DNA of 64,000 bases, from assembly GCF_000328685.1 (NCBI RefSeq), contig NC_019974.1:3897001-3961000 (forward strand), given 5' to 3'. Under the pieces are notes generated by a model. It was not told where the DNA came from. It saw nothing but the letters and a program-made list of their open reading frames with translations, and did not search any database. Both the position numbers and the translations under genes were made by a program. This document shows, piece by piece, positions 55,636-63,836 of the stretch. The stretch comes from Natronococcus occultus SP4 (GTDB lineage: Archaea > Halobacteriota > Halobacteria > Halobacteriales > Natrialbaceae). Numbering within the stretch: position 1 is the first letter of the stretch; every line of letters begins with the position of its first letter.

Positions 55636-55794
55636 CTACCGCATCGACGGCAGCGTCGGCGCCTCGTCGGCCCGCATCGAGAGCCACGCCCCGTCGACGG
55701 CGATATCCGCGATGATATACCGGTCGGCCGACTCGGCCGGATCGATCGCACCGACGACCGTCTCGTCGGCTCCGACCGTGACATCGGATGACAT
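55636..55794 (-). CDS. 52-residue small protein
   Basis: Starts MSSDVTVGADETVV and contains ADRYIIADIAVDGAWLSMRADEAPTL, a pattern of small haloarchaeal proteins (DUF7556-like, not verified). A TATA box lies at leaderless distance. An in-frame ATG at 55797 could also be the start. Confidence 0.7.
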   Translation of the reverse strand: MSSDVTVGADETVVGAIDPAESADRYIIADIAVDGAWLSMRADEAPTLPSMR

Positions 55795-55819
55795 CATACA
55801 CGAATGTGAATCCCACTCA

Positions 55820-55827
55820 CATATAAA
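55820..55827 (-). promoter_or_regulatory. TATA box of the 52-residue protein gene
   Basis: TTTATATG on the minus strand, about 27 bases from the start at 55794/55797. Confidence 0.55.
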
Positions 55828-55899
55828 CACGTCGAATCGTCGACCGCACGTTCGGAGCCGACTACGAACGGGGGGCCGTCCGCAGGTGAAACACTGGGT

Positions 55900-55907
55900 T
55901 TATACTC
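55900..55907 (+). promoter_or_regulatory. TATA box of the CBS-glyS operon
   Basis: TTTATACT lies 23-30 bases before ATG 55930, fitting a leaderless messenger. Confidence 0.6.
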
Positions 55908-55929
55908 ATTTTCGCCGTACCGGGAGTAT

Positions 55930-56781
55930 ATGAACGTAGCCGACGCGATGACGCAGCGGGAAGACGTGGTGACCGTCGAGTTACCAGGCACTCGCGAGGA
56001 CGTCCTCGAGTACCTGCAGGAACGGTCGTTTTCGTCGGTTCCGGTCGTCAGCCGGACCGACAGCCGCCTCGAGTACCGCGGACTGGTCTCGCGTGACGCG
56101 CTGATCGAGCAACCCGACGAGGACCAGCTCGTCATGCTGATGGACGACGTTCCCTCGGCGACCGCCGACACCGCCCTCGAGGAGGTCGCGAAGCTCATGT
56201 TCGACGAGGGCGAGCGTCGGATCCCGGTCGTCGACGGAGAGTTCGAAGGGATCGTTACGGTGACTGACGTCGTTCACGCGATCGCGGCCGGCGATCAGGA
56301 GACCGACGACACCGTCGAGGGTCACTCGAGTGGGAACGTCAACACGACCTACGAGGGGGCACCCCTGGCCGTCGCCGAGCGCGAGCTCTACTACGCGAAC
56401 GTCCCCTACACCGTCGCGCTGGACGACGAGGGCCGAATGAGCGGCGTGCTGACCGAGGTCGATATCATCGACGTCGCGCGCATCGTCGAGGGCGAGGAGG
56501 AGACCGGGGACAACTTCCCCGATCAGGACGCCGAGTGGTCCTGGGAGGGGATCAAAGGCGTCGGGAGCCGCTACCTGCCGACGCGGGACATCGAAATCCC
56601 GAACGGCCCCGTCAGCGAGTTCATGAGCGAGGACGTCGTGACGGTCTCGGCCCAGACGTCGGTCCAGAACGCCGCACAGAAGATGATCAGCAACGACGTC
56701 GAACAGCTTCCGATGGTGACGGGCGAACAGCTCGTCGGCGTGGTCCGGGACGTCGATCTCCTGGAGGCGCTGTATGAGTGA
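55930..56781 (+). CDS. Four-CBS-domain protein
   Basis: 283 residues built of four CBS motifs: about 1-60 (VADAMTQREDVVTV), 65-125 (IPVVDGEFEGIVTVTDVV), 140-200 (GRMSGVLTEVDIIDVA) and 225-283 (VSEFMSEDVVTVSAQTSV). CBS pairs bind adenine nucleotides or SAM. Its end overlaps the start of glyS by eight bases, so the two are coupled. This suggests nucleotide sensing linked to tRNA charging or simply shared expression. Confidence 0.88.
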   Translation: MNVADAMTQREDVVTVELPGTREDVLEYLQERSFSSVPVVSRTDSRLEYRGLVSRDALIEQPDEDQLVMLMDDVPSATADTALEEVAKLMFDEGERRIPVVDGEFEGIVTVTDVVHAIAAGDQETDDTVEGHSSGNVNTTYEGAPLAVAERELYYANVPYTVALDDEGRMSGVLTEVDIIDVARIVEGEEETGDNFPDQDAEWSWEGIKGVGSRYLPTRDIEIPNGPVSEFMSEDVVTVSAQTSVQNAAQKMISNDVEQLPMVTGEQLVGVVRDVDLLEALYE

Positions 56782-58543
56782 GCCGACTGACGCGACCGAC
56801 CAGCCAACCAGCGAGAAGCTGGTCGAACTCGCCAAACGCCGAGGGTACTTCTTCCAGTCCTCGGGGGCCTACGGCGGCGTCGGCGGCTTCTACACGTTCG
56901 GTCCGCAGGGCGCCGCGCTGAAGGGCAACGTCGAGGACGCCTGGCGGGACCGCTTTGCCGTCGCAGAGGGGAACATGGAGATCGACGCCCCGACGATCAT
57001 GCCCGAGCCGGTCTTCGAGGCGTCGGGCCACCTCGACGGGTTCGACGACATGCTCGTCGAGTGTCCCGACTGCGGCGAGAGCCACCGCGCAGACCACGTC
57101 GTCGAGGACAACACGAAGTACGAGGACGCCGAGAGCCTCCCCATCCCGGAGGTCGAAGAGGTCATCGCCGAGTACGAGCTCGTCTGTCCTGCCTGTGGCG
57201 CAGGACTGGCGGGCCAGGCCGTCGAGACGTTCAACCTGATGTTCGACACGAACATCGGCCCCGGCGACTCCCAGCCGGGCTATCTGCGCCCCGAGACCGC
57301 ACAGGGGATCTTCGTCGAGTTCCCCCGCCTGAAGGAGTACGCCCGCAACCAGCTGCCGTTCGGCGTCACCCAGATCGGTCGGGCCTACCGCAACGAGATC
57401 AGCCCGCGGCGCTCGATCATCCGCACCCGCGAGTTCACCCAGGCCGAACTCGAGTACTTCGTCGACCCCGAGGAGGACGAACCGCCCCTCGAGCGCGTCG
57501 AGGACGTCGAAGTGTGCCTGTACCCCGTCGGCGAACAGAACGACGAGGACGGCGAAGAGATCGAGACGACGATCGGCGCGGCCGTCGAGGAGGGGATCGT
57601 CGCCGACGAGTGGGTCGCGTACTTCCTCGGGATCGCCAAGCCGTGGTACGAGGCCGTCGGCGTCGACATGGATCGGTTCCGGTTCCGCCAGCACCTCTCG
57701 GGCGAACGGGCCCACTACGCGGCGGACTGCTGGGACGCCGAGAGCGAAATCGATGGCAACTGGATCGAGATGGCTGGCTTCGCCAACCGGACCGACTACG
57801 ACCTCTCGAAACACGAGGAGTACTCCGAGGACCGCTTTACCGTCTTCAAACAGTACGACGAACCCAAAACGGTCGAACGTGCGACCGTCGATCCCGACAT
57901 GAGCTATCTGGGACCGGAGTTCGGCGGCGCGGCCCAGGACGTCGTCAGCGAACTCGAGACGCTGGCCGAACGGGACCGTTCTGCGTTCGAGGGCGAGACC
58001 GTCGAGATCGAACTCGACGGCGAGAGCCACGAGCTCCCCGTCGAGAAGACCGGGTTCTCGGTCGACGAGGAACGGATCGCCGGCGAACACGTCACCCCCC
58101 ACGTCATCGAGCCCTCCTTCGGCGTCGATCGGGTCGTTTACACCGTCCTCCACCACGCCTACAGCGAGGACGAGGTCGACGGCGAGAACCGCACGTATCT
58201 CGAGCTCGAGCCCGAGGTCGCGCCCACCTTCGTCGGCGTCTTCCCCTTGCAGAGCGACGACGAGCTCGAGGCCGTCGCGAACGACGTCGTCGACGACTTG
58301 CGCGAGGCGGGACTCTCCGTAACGTACGACGACTCGGGGAACATCGGTCGGCGCTACCGCCGTCAGGACGAGGTCGGCACGCCGTTTTGCGTGACGGTAG
58401 ACTACGAGACCGTCGAAGCAGCGGAGACGACCGTCACGGTTCGGGAACGGGACACGACCGACCAGAAGCGACTCGCGGTCGACGAACTCGCGGAGACGCT
58501 GGCCGCGATCCGCGCCGGCGACCTCGCCTTCGAGGAGCTGTAG
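56774..58543 (+). CDS. glyS: Glycine-tRNA ligase
   Basis: 589 residues, class II, dimeric eukaryote/archaea type. LVELAKRRGYFFQSSGAYGG and YTFGPQGAALK open the catalytic domain; AQGIFVEFPRL, YRNEISPRRSIIRTREF and the final GVDRVVYTVL are class II motifs. An insert with CPDCGESHRADH and CPACGAGL is a likely zinc ribbon. An anticodon-binding domain (HGTP type) ends the protein. GGAGG at 56763-56767 sets the ATG at 56774 inside the previous gene. Confidence 0.97.
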   Translation: MSEPTDATDQPTSEKLVELAKRRGYFFQSSGAYGGVGGFYTFGPQGAALKGNVEDAWRDRFAVAEGNMEIDAPTIMPEPVFEASGHLDGFDDMLVECPDCGESHRADHVVEDNTKYEDAESLPIPEVEEVIAEYELVCPACGAGLAGQAVETFNLMFDTNIGPGDSQPGYLRPETAQGIFVEFPRLKEYARNQLPFGVTQIGRAYRNEISPRRSIIRTREFTQAELEYFVDPEEDEPPLERVEDVEVCLYPVGEQNDEDGEEIETTIGAAVEEGIVADEWVAYFLGIAKPWYEAVGVDMDRFRFRQHLSGERAHYAADCWDAESEIDGNWIEMAGFANRTDYDLSKHEEYSEDRFTVFKQYDEPKTVERATVDPDMSYLGPEFGGAAQDVVSELETLAERDRSAFEGETVEIELDGESHELPVEKTGFSVDEERIAGEHVTPHVIEPSFGVDRVVYTVLHHAYSEDEVDGENRTYLELEPEVAPTFVGVFPLQSDDELEAVANDVVDDLREAGLSVTYDDSGNIGRRYRRQDEVGTPFCVTVDYETVEAAETTVTVRERDTTDQKRLAVDELAETLAAIRAGDLAFEEL

Positions 58544-58675
58544 CGGCTCCGTCCTTGCGGTCCGACCGAAACCGCCGCGTTCCTTATTCCGATCGCGTTC
58601 CTACCGTTCTCGGATGAAGGGTGTACACAGTTCGGACTATCGGCCGACGGGCGGATCGATCGCGGTCGCGGGCGG

Positions 58676-59878
58676 GTGCCCCGAAAGCGAGGGGTCAGCG
58701 ACGAAGCGTCGAAGCGATCCGACGGCGGTGAAGCGGTGACTGGAACGCCGTCGGACGACCGTTCCGACGATAGAGCGGACGCCGACCGACCGACCGAACG
58801 GACGCAGTCGCCTCCGGGAGATCTCGCGCGGCGATTCTTCGACGCGACTCCGGTCGGGACCGCCGTGATCGACGCGGACGGCGATTATGTGTTCGCGAAC
58901 GAGCGGGCGAGGACGGTGCTCGGGCTGACGGACGAGGAGCTCGCCGATCGACCGTACGACCACGACGACTGGAAGCTCTACTACGACGACGGAACTCCCG
59001 TTCCGGTGTCGGAGAACCCGGTGATGCAGGTCTTCGAGACCGCCGAGCCAGTGTATGGGTTCCAGCACTGGCTCGAGTTTCCTGACGGCTCCGAGCGGTG
59101 GCTCTCGAGCAACTCCGCGCCGATCCTGGACGAGGCGGGCGACGTCGAGTTCGTCGTCATCGCCTTCGAGGACGTCACCGCGCTGAAGCGCCGCGAGAAA
59201 CGTCTGACCAGCGACCACGTGCGTCGCCTCGAGTTTCGCGCCGACGGGCCGGCGGTCCCGTCCTCGCTTCGCGTCGAGGGTGGGGAGACGCGCATCGAGA
59301 TCGATTCGGTCGTCTCGCTGTCGGACGAGACGGCCGTCCAGTACATGGGAACGGACGACCTCGGTCCCGGCGAGTTCGTCACGGCCGTCGAAGAGGTACC
59401 TCACTACAAGGACGCGCGCCTGCTCAGCTCGATCGACGGCTACAACCGCGTCGAGGCCTACGCCGAGCCGACGACCGTCGCGTCGGTGTTTCCCTCGCTC
59501 GGGGGTCGCGCCCGCAGCATCGTCATCACGCCGGACGAGGTCAGGTTCCGGGGCGAGCTACCGGGCGACGTCGATCCCCGGCTGGCCGCCGAGGGGATCC
59601 GGGAGTTCCACCCCGACGTCGAGCTCGTCTCCGAGGACCTCGTCTACTCGCCACACCTGCTGTACGACGTCGTCGCCGACGCGCTCACGGATCGGCAGCT
59701 GGCCGTCCTCGACGCCGCGTACTTCGGCGGCTACTTCGACACGCCGCGGGCGAGCACCGGTGACGAGCTGGCCGACAGGTTCGGCGTGACTCGACAGACG
59801 TTCAACCAGCACCTCCGCAAGGCCCAGCAGACGGTCTTCCGGCACCTCTTCGAGGAATCCGGTGCGGAGGCACGCTGA
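58676..59878 (+). CDS. PAS-containing bat-type HTH_10 regulator
   Basis: 400 residues from a GTG; the true start is uncertain because the first 45 residues are acidic and low-complexity. A PAS domain (about 52-170, DATPVGTAVIDADGDYVFANERA) is followed by a bacterioopsin-activator GAF-like region (about 185-330) and a C-terminal HTH_10 (LTDRQLAVLDAAYFGGYFDTPR, GVTRQTFNQHLRKAQ). Such proteins sense redox, light or small molecules and act on DNA. Target unknown. Confidence 0.87.
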   Translation: MPRKRGVSDEASKRSDGGEAVTGTPSDDRSDDRADADRPTERTQSPPGDLARRFFDATPVGTAVIDADGDYVFANERARTVLGLTDEELADRPYDHDDWKLYYDDGTPVPVSENPVMQVFETAEPVYGFQHWLEFPDGSERWLSSNSAPILDEAGDVEFVVIAFEDVTALKRREKRLTSDHVRRLEFRADGPAVPSSLRVEGGETRIEIDSVVSLSDETAVQYMGTDDLGPGEFVTAVEEVPHYKDARLLSSIDGYNRVEAYAEPTTVASVFPSLGGRARSIVITPDEVRFRGELPGDVDPRLAAEGIREFHPDVELVSEDLVYSPHLLYDVVADALTDRQLAVLDAAYFGGYFDTPRASTGDELADRFGVTRQTFNQHLRKAQQTVFRHLFEESGAEAR

Positions 59879-59924
59879 CTGGTCAGCCTCCACGCTTACG
59901 CCGGTGGCGTAGTACTGTGGAACA

Positions 59925-60251
59925 ATGAGCGACAGGCCGACCTCCGCAGACGCCGTTCCCTCGATCGACGCCGACGGCGTTGGCTACGACCCCACCACCG
60001 AAACGCTTCACGCCCGGTTCGATCCGGAAGCGGAATCGATTACAGTGTCGCTCGTCGAAGCGGTCGCGACCGCGATCGACCGCGACCCGGTCGCAATGAC
60101 GCCGCTGTTCGAGGCCGTCGATCCCGAGGCGCTCTCGGCACTTGTGGCCTCGACCCGGGACGGACCCGTCGAGGTATCGTTCGCCTACGAGGACTGTTAT
60201 GTAACCGTCTCGACCTGTGGCGACGTCGTCATCGAACCGCCCGAGACCTGA
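59925..60251 (+). CDS. HalOD1 output-domain protein
   Basis: 108 residues. SLVEAVATAIDRDPVAMTPLFEAVDPEALSAL and VSFAYEDCYVTV match the HalOD1 domain, found as the output part of haloarchaeal signalling proteins. Here it stands alone, 46 bases after the bat-type gene, and may act with it. Confidence 0.82.
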   Translation: MSDRPTSADAVPSIDADGVGYDPTTETLHARFDPEAESITVSLVEAVATAIDRDPVAMTPLFEAVDPEALSALVASTRDGPVEVSFAYEDCYVTVSTCGDVVIEPPET

Positions 60252-60324
60252 CCCCCGCGGTCTCAGCCTGTCAGCCGAAACATAACCGACGCACTGAAGG
60301 TCACTTCCTTCGAGGCACGAGGTG

Positions 60325-60909
60325 ATGGCCGACGAACTGAAGCGCCGGCTGGTCCACTCGAGCGGAGCGGGGCTGGTCGCACTGTATCTCCTCGCTGACT
60401 ATTTCGGGGTCGGACTCACCTGGGATCGGTTCCGGCTCCTGATGGTGGCGCTCTCGCTCGGCGTCATCGGGCTCGAGTTTCTGCGGCTGCAGGTCGGGCT
60501 CGACTGGTGGATCTACGAGAAGCTGACCCGCGAGTACGAACAGGATCAGTTCGCCGGCTACGGCTACTACATGGTCAGCATGACCGTCGCGGTCCTCCTG
60601 TTCGAACCACAGATCGCCCTCCCCGCAATGTTGATGCTCGCGATCGGCGATCCGATCAGCGGCGCTGTCTCCGACGACACGCTCAAGACCGTCAAGGGAC
60701 CGACGGTGCTCGGGACGATGTTCGTTGTCAGCGCCGTCCTCGCGGCACCGTTCCTCTACGAGGCGCCGCCGGCGGTGCTCGCGGCCGCGCTCGGCGCGAC
60801 GATCGCCGACGGGATCAAGGTACAGGTCGGCGACTTCATCGTCGACGACAACCTGACGATCCCCATCTACGCAAGCGTGCTGGCGTATCTCGCCCTCGAG
60901 TTCCTGTAG
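60325..60909 (+). CDS. CTP-dependent lipid kinase family protein (dolichol kinase-like)
   Basis: 194 residues with about six hydrophobic segments. ELKRRLVHSSGAGLVALY at the N-terminus and the conserved LAIGDPISGAVSD and VKGPTVLGTM motifs match the dolichol/diacylglycerol kinase-cytidylyltransferase group. It probably phosphorylates a polyprenol or lipid in the membrane. A GTG one codon earlier (60322) may be used. It is convergent with the next gene with no gap. Confidence 0.82.
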   Translation: MADELKRRLVHSSGAGLVALYLLADYFGVGLTWDRFRLLMVALSLGVIGLEFLRLQVGLDWWIYEKLTREYEQDQFAGYGYYMVSMTVAVLLFEPQIALPAMLMLAIGDPISGAVSDDTLKTVKGPTVLGTMFVVSAVLAAPFLYEAPPAVLAAALGATIADGIKVQVGDFIVDDNLTIPIYASVLAYLALEFL

Positions 60910-61557
60910 CTACGGCCCGCCGTCGAGGACGCCCGCCACCGCTCGCGCTTCGCCCCGGCGCAGCAGCCCGGAGGCCGTCGACACCGCACAGCCGAGCTCG
61001 GCGGCGACGTCCTCGATCCCGTTTCGTCGGGGCACCTCGTAGTAGCCGAGCTCCCGGGCGACCGCGAGAGCCTCCCGCTGGCGGTCCGAAACGACGTCCC
61101 CGGAAACGGGAAGCTCGTCGCTCGCCCACAGCACCTCCAGCGAGACGCCCTCCGGCACCGTCTCGAGGATCGTCCCGAGGTCGTCGGGGTGGCCCACGAG
61201 CGTCAGGCGCATGGTCCGATCGGCACGAACCTCGATCGGCGGGACGACCACCACGGTCTCTCGCGCGAGCGCGTCCAGCAGCGAGCGTCCCTCCGGGCCG
61301 AGTTCCTGGCGCAAGTAGAGGAAGAACCCGTCCTCGGCGGGCGTGATCTCGTACTCCAGAACTCGCTCGGAGTCGGCGAGCAACGGCTCGTAGGCTGCCG
61401 GGTCGCCGTCGACGAACGACGTGATCGTCTCGACGTCCTCGACGGCCTGCCCGCCGAGGATCAGCTCCCGCTCGAGGTCGGGCGACGTACAGATCCCCTC
61501 GTGGATCGGGGGAAGCGCCTCGCTGGCGTATCGGAGTTCGATCCCGACGGACTTCAT
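60910..61557 (-). CDS. bat-type HTH_10 regulator
   Basis: 215 residues from MKSVGIELRYASEALPP. A ligand-binding-like N-terminal region is followed by HTH_10 (VVSDRQREALAVARELGYYEVPRRNG, GIEDVAAELGCAVSTASGLLRRGE). The TATA box at leaderless distance supports ATG 61557 over upstream starts to 61707. One-component haloarchaeal regulator; target unknown, perhaps the divergent gene at 61641. Confidence 0.85.
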   Translation of the reverse strand: MKSVGIELRYASEALPPIHEGICTSPDLERELILGGQAVEDVETITSFVDGDPAAYEPLLADSERVLEYEITPAEDGFFLYLRQELGPEGRSLLDALARETVVVVPPIEVRADRTMRLTLVGHPDDLGTILETVPEGVSLEVLWASDELPVSGDVVSDRQREALAVARELGYYEVPRRNGIEDVAAELGCAVSTASGLLRRGEARAVAGVLDGGP

Positions 61558-61580
61558 GTCCGTCGGTACGGACGGCGATA

Positions 61581-61588
61581 ACTTAAAA
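61581..61588 (-). promoter_or_regulatory. TATA box of the HTH_10 regulator
   Basis: TTTTAAGT on the minus strand, 24-31 bases before ATG 61557. Confidence 0.55.
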
Positions 61589-61640
61589 TGGCGATAGGTT
61601 TCGGGAGTACTGCAAACCGAAGTCGTGCCGATCGTTCGGT

Positions 61641-62561
61641 ATGGAGTTTCGAACCTGGAGACGCCGAACCGTCGCGCTGGGAGCGCTCGTCGCCGCCAGC
61701 TACGCATGGCAGCGGACGCGTCCGGCTCGAGCCGACGATCGGCAGGGAACGATCACCGAGCGCCACGGCGCGGCCTTTCTCGTACGCCGACCCGTCGACG
61801 CGAATCGAGTCGAGTCGGTCCGCGAGGCGGTCGCGGGACTCTGTGCGGACCCCGACGACCCCAACCCGCTGCTCGGTCTCGAGGACGCGACCACGGCGTC
61901 ACTGTTCCTCGACACCGGCGGCGAATCCCCGTCGCTGTGCTGGTACGTCGAAATCCCTCGCTCCGCGATCGTCGACTGGGCCGATCCCGAATCGCGCGTC
62001 GAGGCGGCGTTTCCCCTCGAACACGGTGCGATCGGTGACGAAATGGCGGTCGACCGCGAGCTGCTGGTCCACGCGGTCAATCCGAACCGACCCCGAACCG
62101 CGACGGGGACCGACGACGGCCCCCTCGTCGTCGGCCCGGACGGCGAGTGCGGCGTCGACGTCGACCTCGTCCAGTTGCACCTGAAACCGGGGGTGGCCGA
62201 GCGGCTCGCGGACAGATTCGCCGGACTCTCCCGGCGCGTCGCGGCGGGGGAGGTCGAACTCGGCCCTGTCGAAACGTGGAGCGCGGCGATGCTCGAGGCC
62301 GAGGAGATGTACACCGAGTCGGTCGTCCTCGAGCGACGACCCGAGGGATACCTGCTCTACGGATACATGGAGACCGCCGAGATGGCGAGGGTGTACGACG
62401 CTTACTACGACACCTGGAACCCGATCGCCCGGCTCTCGGAGCTGGTTCTCGGGCGCGTCCTCGAGGAGCCGGCCCAGATCCTCGAGTATCCGCTCGGGAG
62501 CGATGTCGACGTCCTCGCCCACGCGGTCGATCCGGACCGACCGCGCCGACCCGAGGAGTGA
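61641..62561 (+). CDS. Tandem DUF6176-like domain protein
   Basis: 306 residues. An N-terminal basic and hydrophobic segment (about 6-22, RRRTVALGALVAASYAW) may anchor it. Two related domains follow; the second, at about 175-265, contains LHLKPGVAERLADRFAGL and YTESVVLERRPEGYLLYGYMETAEM, the DUF6176 pattern (dimeric alpha/beta-barrel type). The first copy at about 40-160 is weaker. Function unknown. Divergent from the HTH_10 gene. Confidence 0.75.
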   Translation: MEFRTWRRRTVALGALVAASYAWQRTRPARADDRQGTITERHGAAFLVRRPVDANRVESVREAVAGLCADPDDPNPLLGLEDATTASLFLDTGGESPSLCWYVEIPRSAIVDWADPESRVEAAFPLEHGAIGDEMAVDRELLVHAVNPNRPRTATGTDDGPLVVGPDGECGVDVDLVQLHLKPGVAERLADRFAGLSRRVAAGEVELGPVETWSAAMLEAEEMYTESVVLERRPEGYLLYGYMETAEMARVYDAYYDTWNPIARLSELVLGRVLEEPAQILEYPLGSDVDVLAHAVDPDRPRRPEE

Positions 62562-62570
62562 GGGGACCAC

Positions 62571-63071
62571 TCAGGCGTTCAGTCGCCAGATCTCGAAGTT
62601 GAGGACGGCGGCGAAGCTCACCCAGAGGAGGTAGGGGACGAGCAACGCGGCGGCGCGGCGATCTACCCGTCGGAAGGCGGCGATGGTCGCGACGACGAGC
62701 ACCCAGAGGAGGGCGATGATCCCGAACGCGACGAGCAGCCGCTCGAGCGAGAAAAAGGCGGGCGTCCAGGAGACGTTGACCGCCATCTGGACGACGAACA
62801 GGCCGAGCGCGAGCCGACGGCCGTCGCTGTCGCTGCGCCAGACGAGCCAGATCGCGACGCCCATGAGCGTAAACAGTAGCGTCCAGACGATCGAGAAGGC
62901 GATCCCGGGCGGGTAGAACCAGGGTTTGTCGAGCGCCTGGAACCAGGCCGTATCCGACGACGAGATCAGCGCGGGTGCGCTGCCGACGGCGTTGACCAGG
63001 ACGACGAAGCCGACGGCGGTGAGGATCGATCGCGGCTCCGGCAGACCGAGGGTGCGCCTCGAGGTTTCCAT
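62571..63071 (-). CDS. TspO/MBR family membrane protein
   Basis: 166 residues with five hydrophobic helices. WFYPPGIAFSIVWTLLFTLMG in helix 2 and VPYLLWVSFAAVLNFEIWRLN at the end are the TspO signature. The family binds porphyrins and other ligands and is tied to stress and tetrapyrrole handling. It starts at METSRRTLGL; a longer start at 63089 is possible. Convergent with the DUF6176-like gene. Confidence 0.92.
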   Translation of the reverse strand: METSRRTLGLPEPRSILTAVGFVVLVNAVGSAPALISSSDTAWFQALDKPWFYPPGIAFSIVWTLLFTLMGVAIWLVWRSDSDGRRLALGLFVVQMAVNVSWTPAFFSLERLLVAFGIIALLWVLVVATIAAFRRVDRRAAALLVPYLLWVSFAAVLNFEIWRLNA

Positions 63072-63116
63072 ACGTCCTCGACGAGCCACAGCTGCTTGGA
63101 GGGTGACGTTGCAACG

Positions 63117-63509
63117 TCAGAGAAATGTGACCTCGAGCAAGTTAGTGAGTGCTGCGACTTCGAAGTCGGCGTCTGCGACGACGAGGAGTTCGTCGTGGGC
63201 TATCGAAGCCCCTGCGATGAACGCATCGCGGGCGGCGAGGGGTTGTCCTTGGTTGCGTAGTTCGTCCTGCAACTCCCCTGCAGCGCGGGCGGTTTCACCG
63301 GCAGTTTCGACGGTCGTTACCCACTCGAGCGCACCGTCGACCGCATCCAGATTCGTCGGGCCGTTTTTGAATATTTCCCCCTGGTACACCTCGAACAACG
63401 CGAGCGGCGGCGTAACTGCGCGCTCGTCGAGGTGGCTCTCGACGTACGAGACGACGTCATCGTTGCCGTCCAAGTACTCGATCAGCACGCTGCTGTCGTA
63501 CAGTGTCAT
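63117..63509 (-). CDS. vapC: VapC-type PIN-domain toxin
   Basis: 130 residues. LYDSSVLIEYLDG supplies the first acidic ligand, FEVYQGEIF the Glu, and ARDAFIAGASIAHDELLVVADADF the remaining PIN acids. It probably cleaves RNA with magnesium. Overlaps the antitoxin gene by four bases. Confidence 0.9.
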   Translation of the reverse strand: MTLYDSSVLIEYLDGNDDVVSYVESHLDERAVTPPLALFEVYQGEIFKNGPTNLDAVDGALEWVTTVETAGETARAAGELQDELRNQGQPLAARDAFIAGASIAHDELLVVADADFEVAALTNLLEVTFL

Positions 63510-63724
63510 CCGTCGTCGGAGCCGATTCCGCGTTTCATCTCCGTTCGAGCCTGCCGAGCTTTCTCGGCGGCGTCGGTATTCGCCCAGAGTCCGGCCCCTT
63601 CACGAACCGTTTCGCGCCGTTCGCTGACGAGTCGCGATAGCAGGTCGTCGAACGTTTCGTCCTCACCCTTGAGTGCTGCGAGTGCTGCGTGCGTATCCTC
63701 GTCGACACGGATACTCTTGCTCAT
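63506..63724 (-). CDS. vapB: VapB-type antitoxin
   Basis: 72 residues. SKSIRVDEDTHAALAALKGEDETFDDLLSRLV is a ribbon-helix-helix-like DNA-binding region; the acidic/basic tail binds the toxin. It precedes and overlaps vapC, the normal order. Two direct repeats lie in its promoter. Confidence 0.88.
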   Translation of the reverse strand: MSKSIRVDEDTHAALAALKGEDETFDDLLSRLVSERRETVREGAGLWANTDAAEKARQARTEMKRGIGSDDG

Positions 63725-63732
63725 ACTAGTGT

Positions 63733-63752
63733 GTATACAACGCCGTATACAA
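63733..63752 (-). promoter_or_regulatory. Direct repeats in the vapBC promoter
   Basis: GTATACAA (plus strand) at 63733-63740 and 63745-63752, 12 bases apart; each contains the palindrome GTATAC. On the minus strand the outer copy (TTGTATAC) is at TATA distance from ATG 63724 and the inner copy between it and the start. This suits self-repression by VapB. Confidence 0.55.
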
Positions 63753-63836
63753 GAGTATTGTGTCGGTTCCGGATACCAGCTTCACTTTCACCCCGATACG
63801 CGAACCCTTATTCGCGGCGAGGATGAACGCCCGGCA

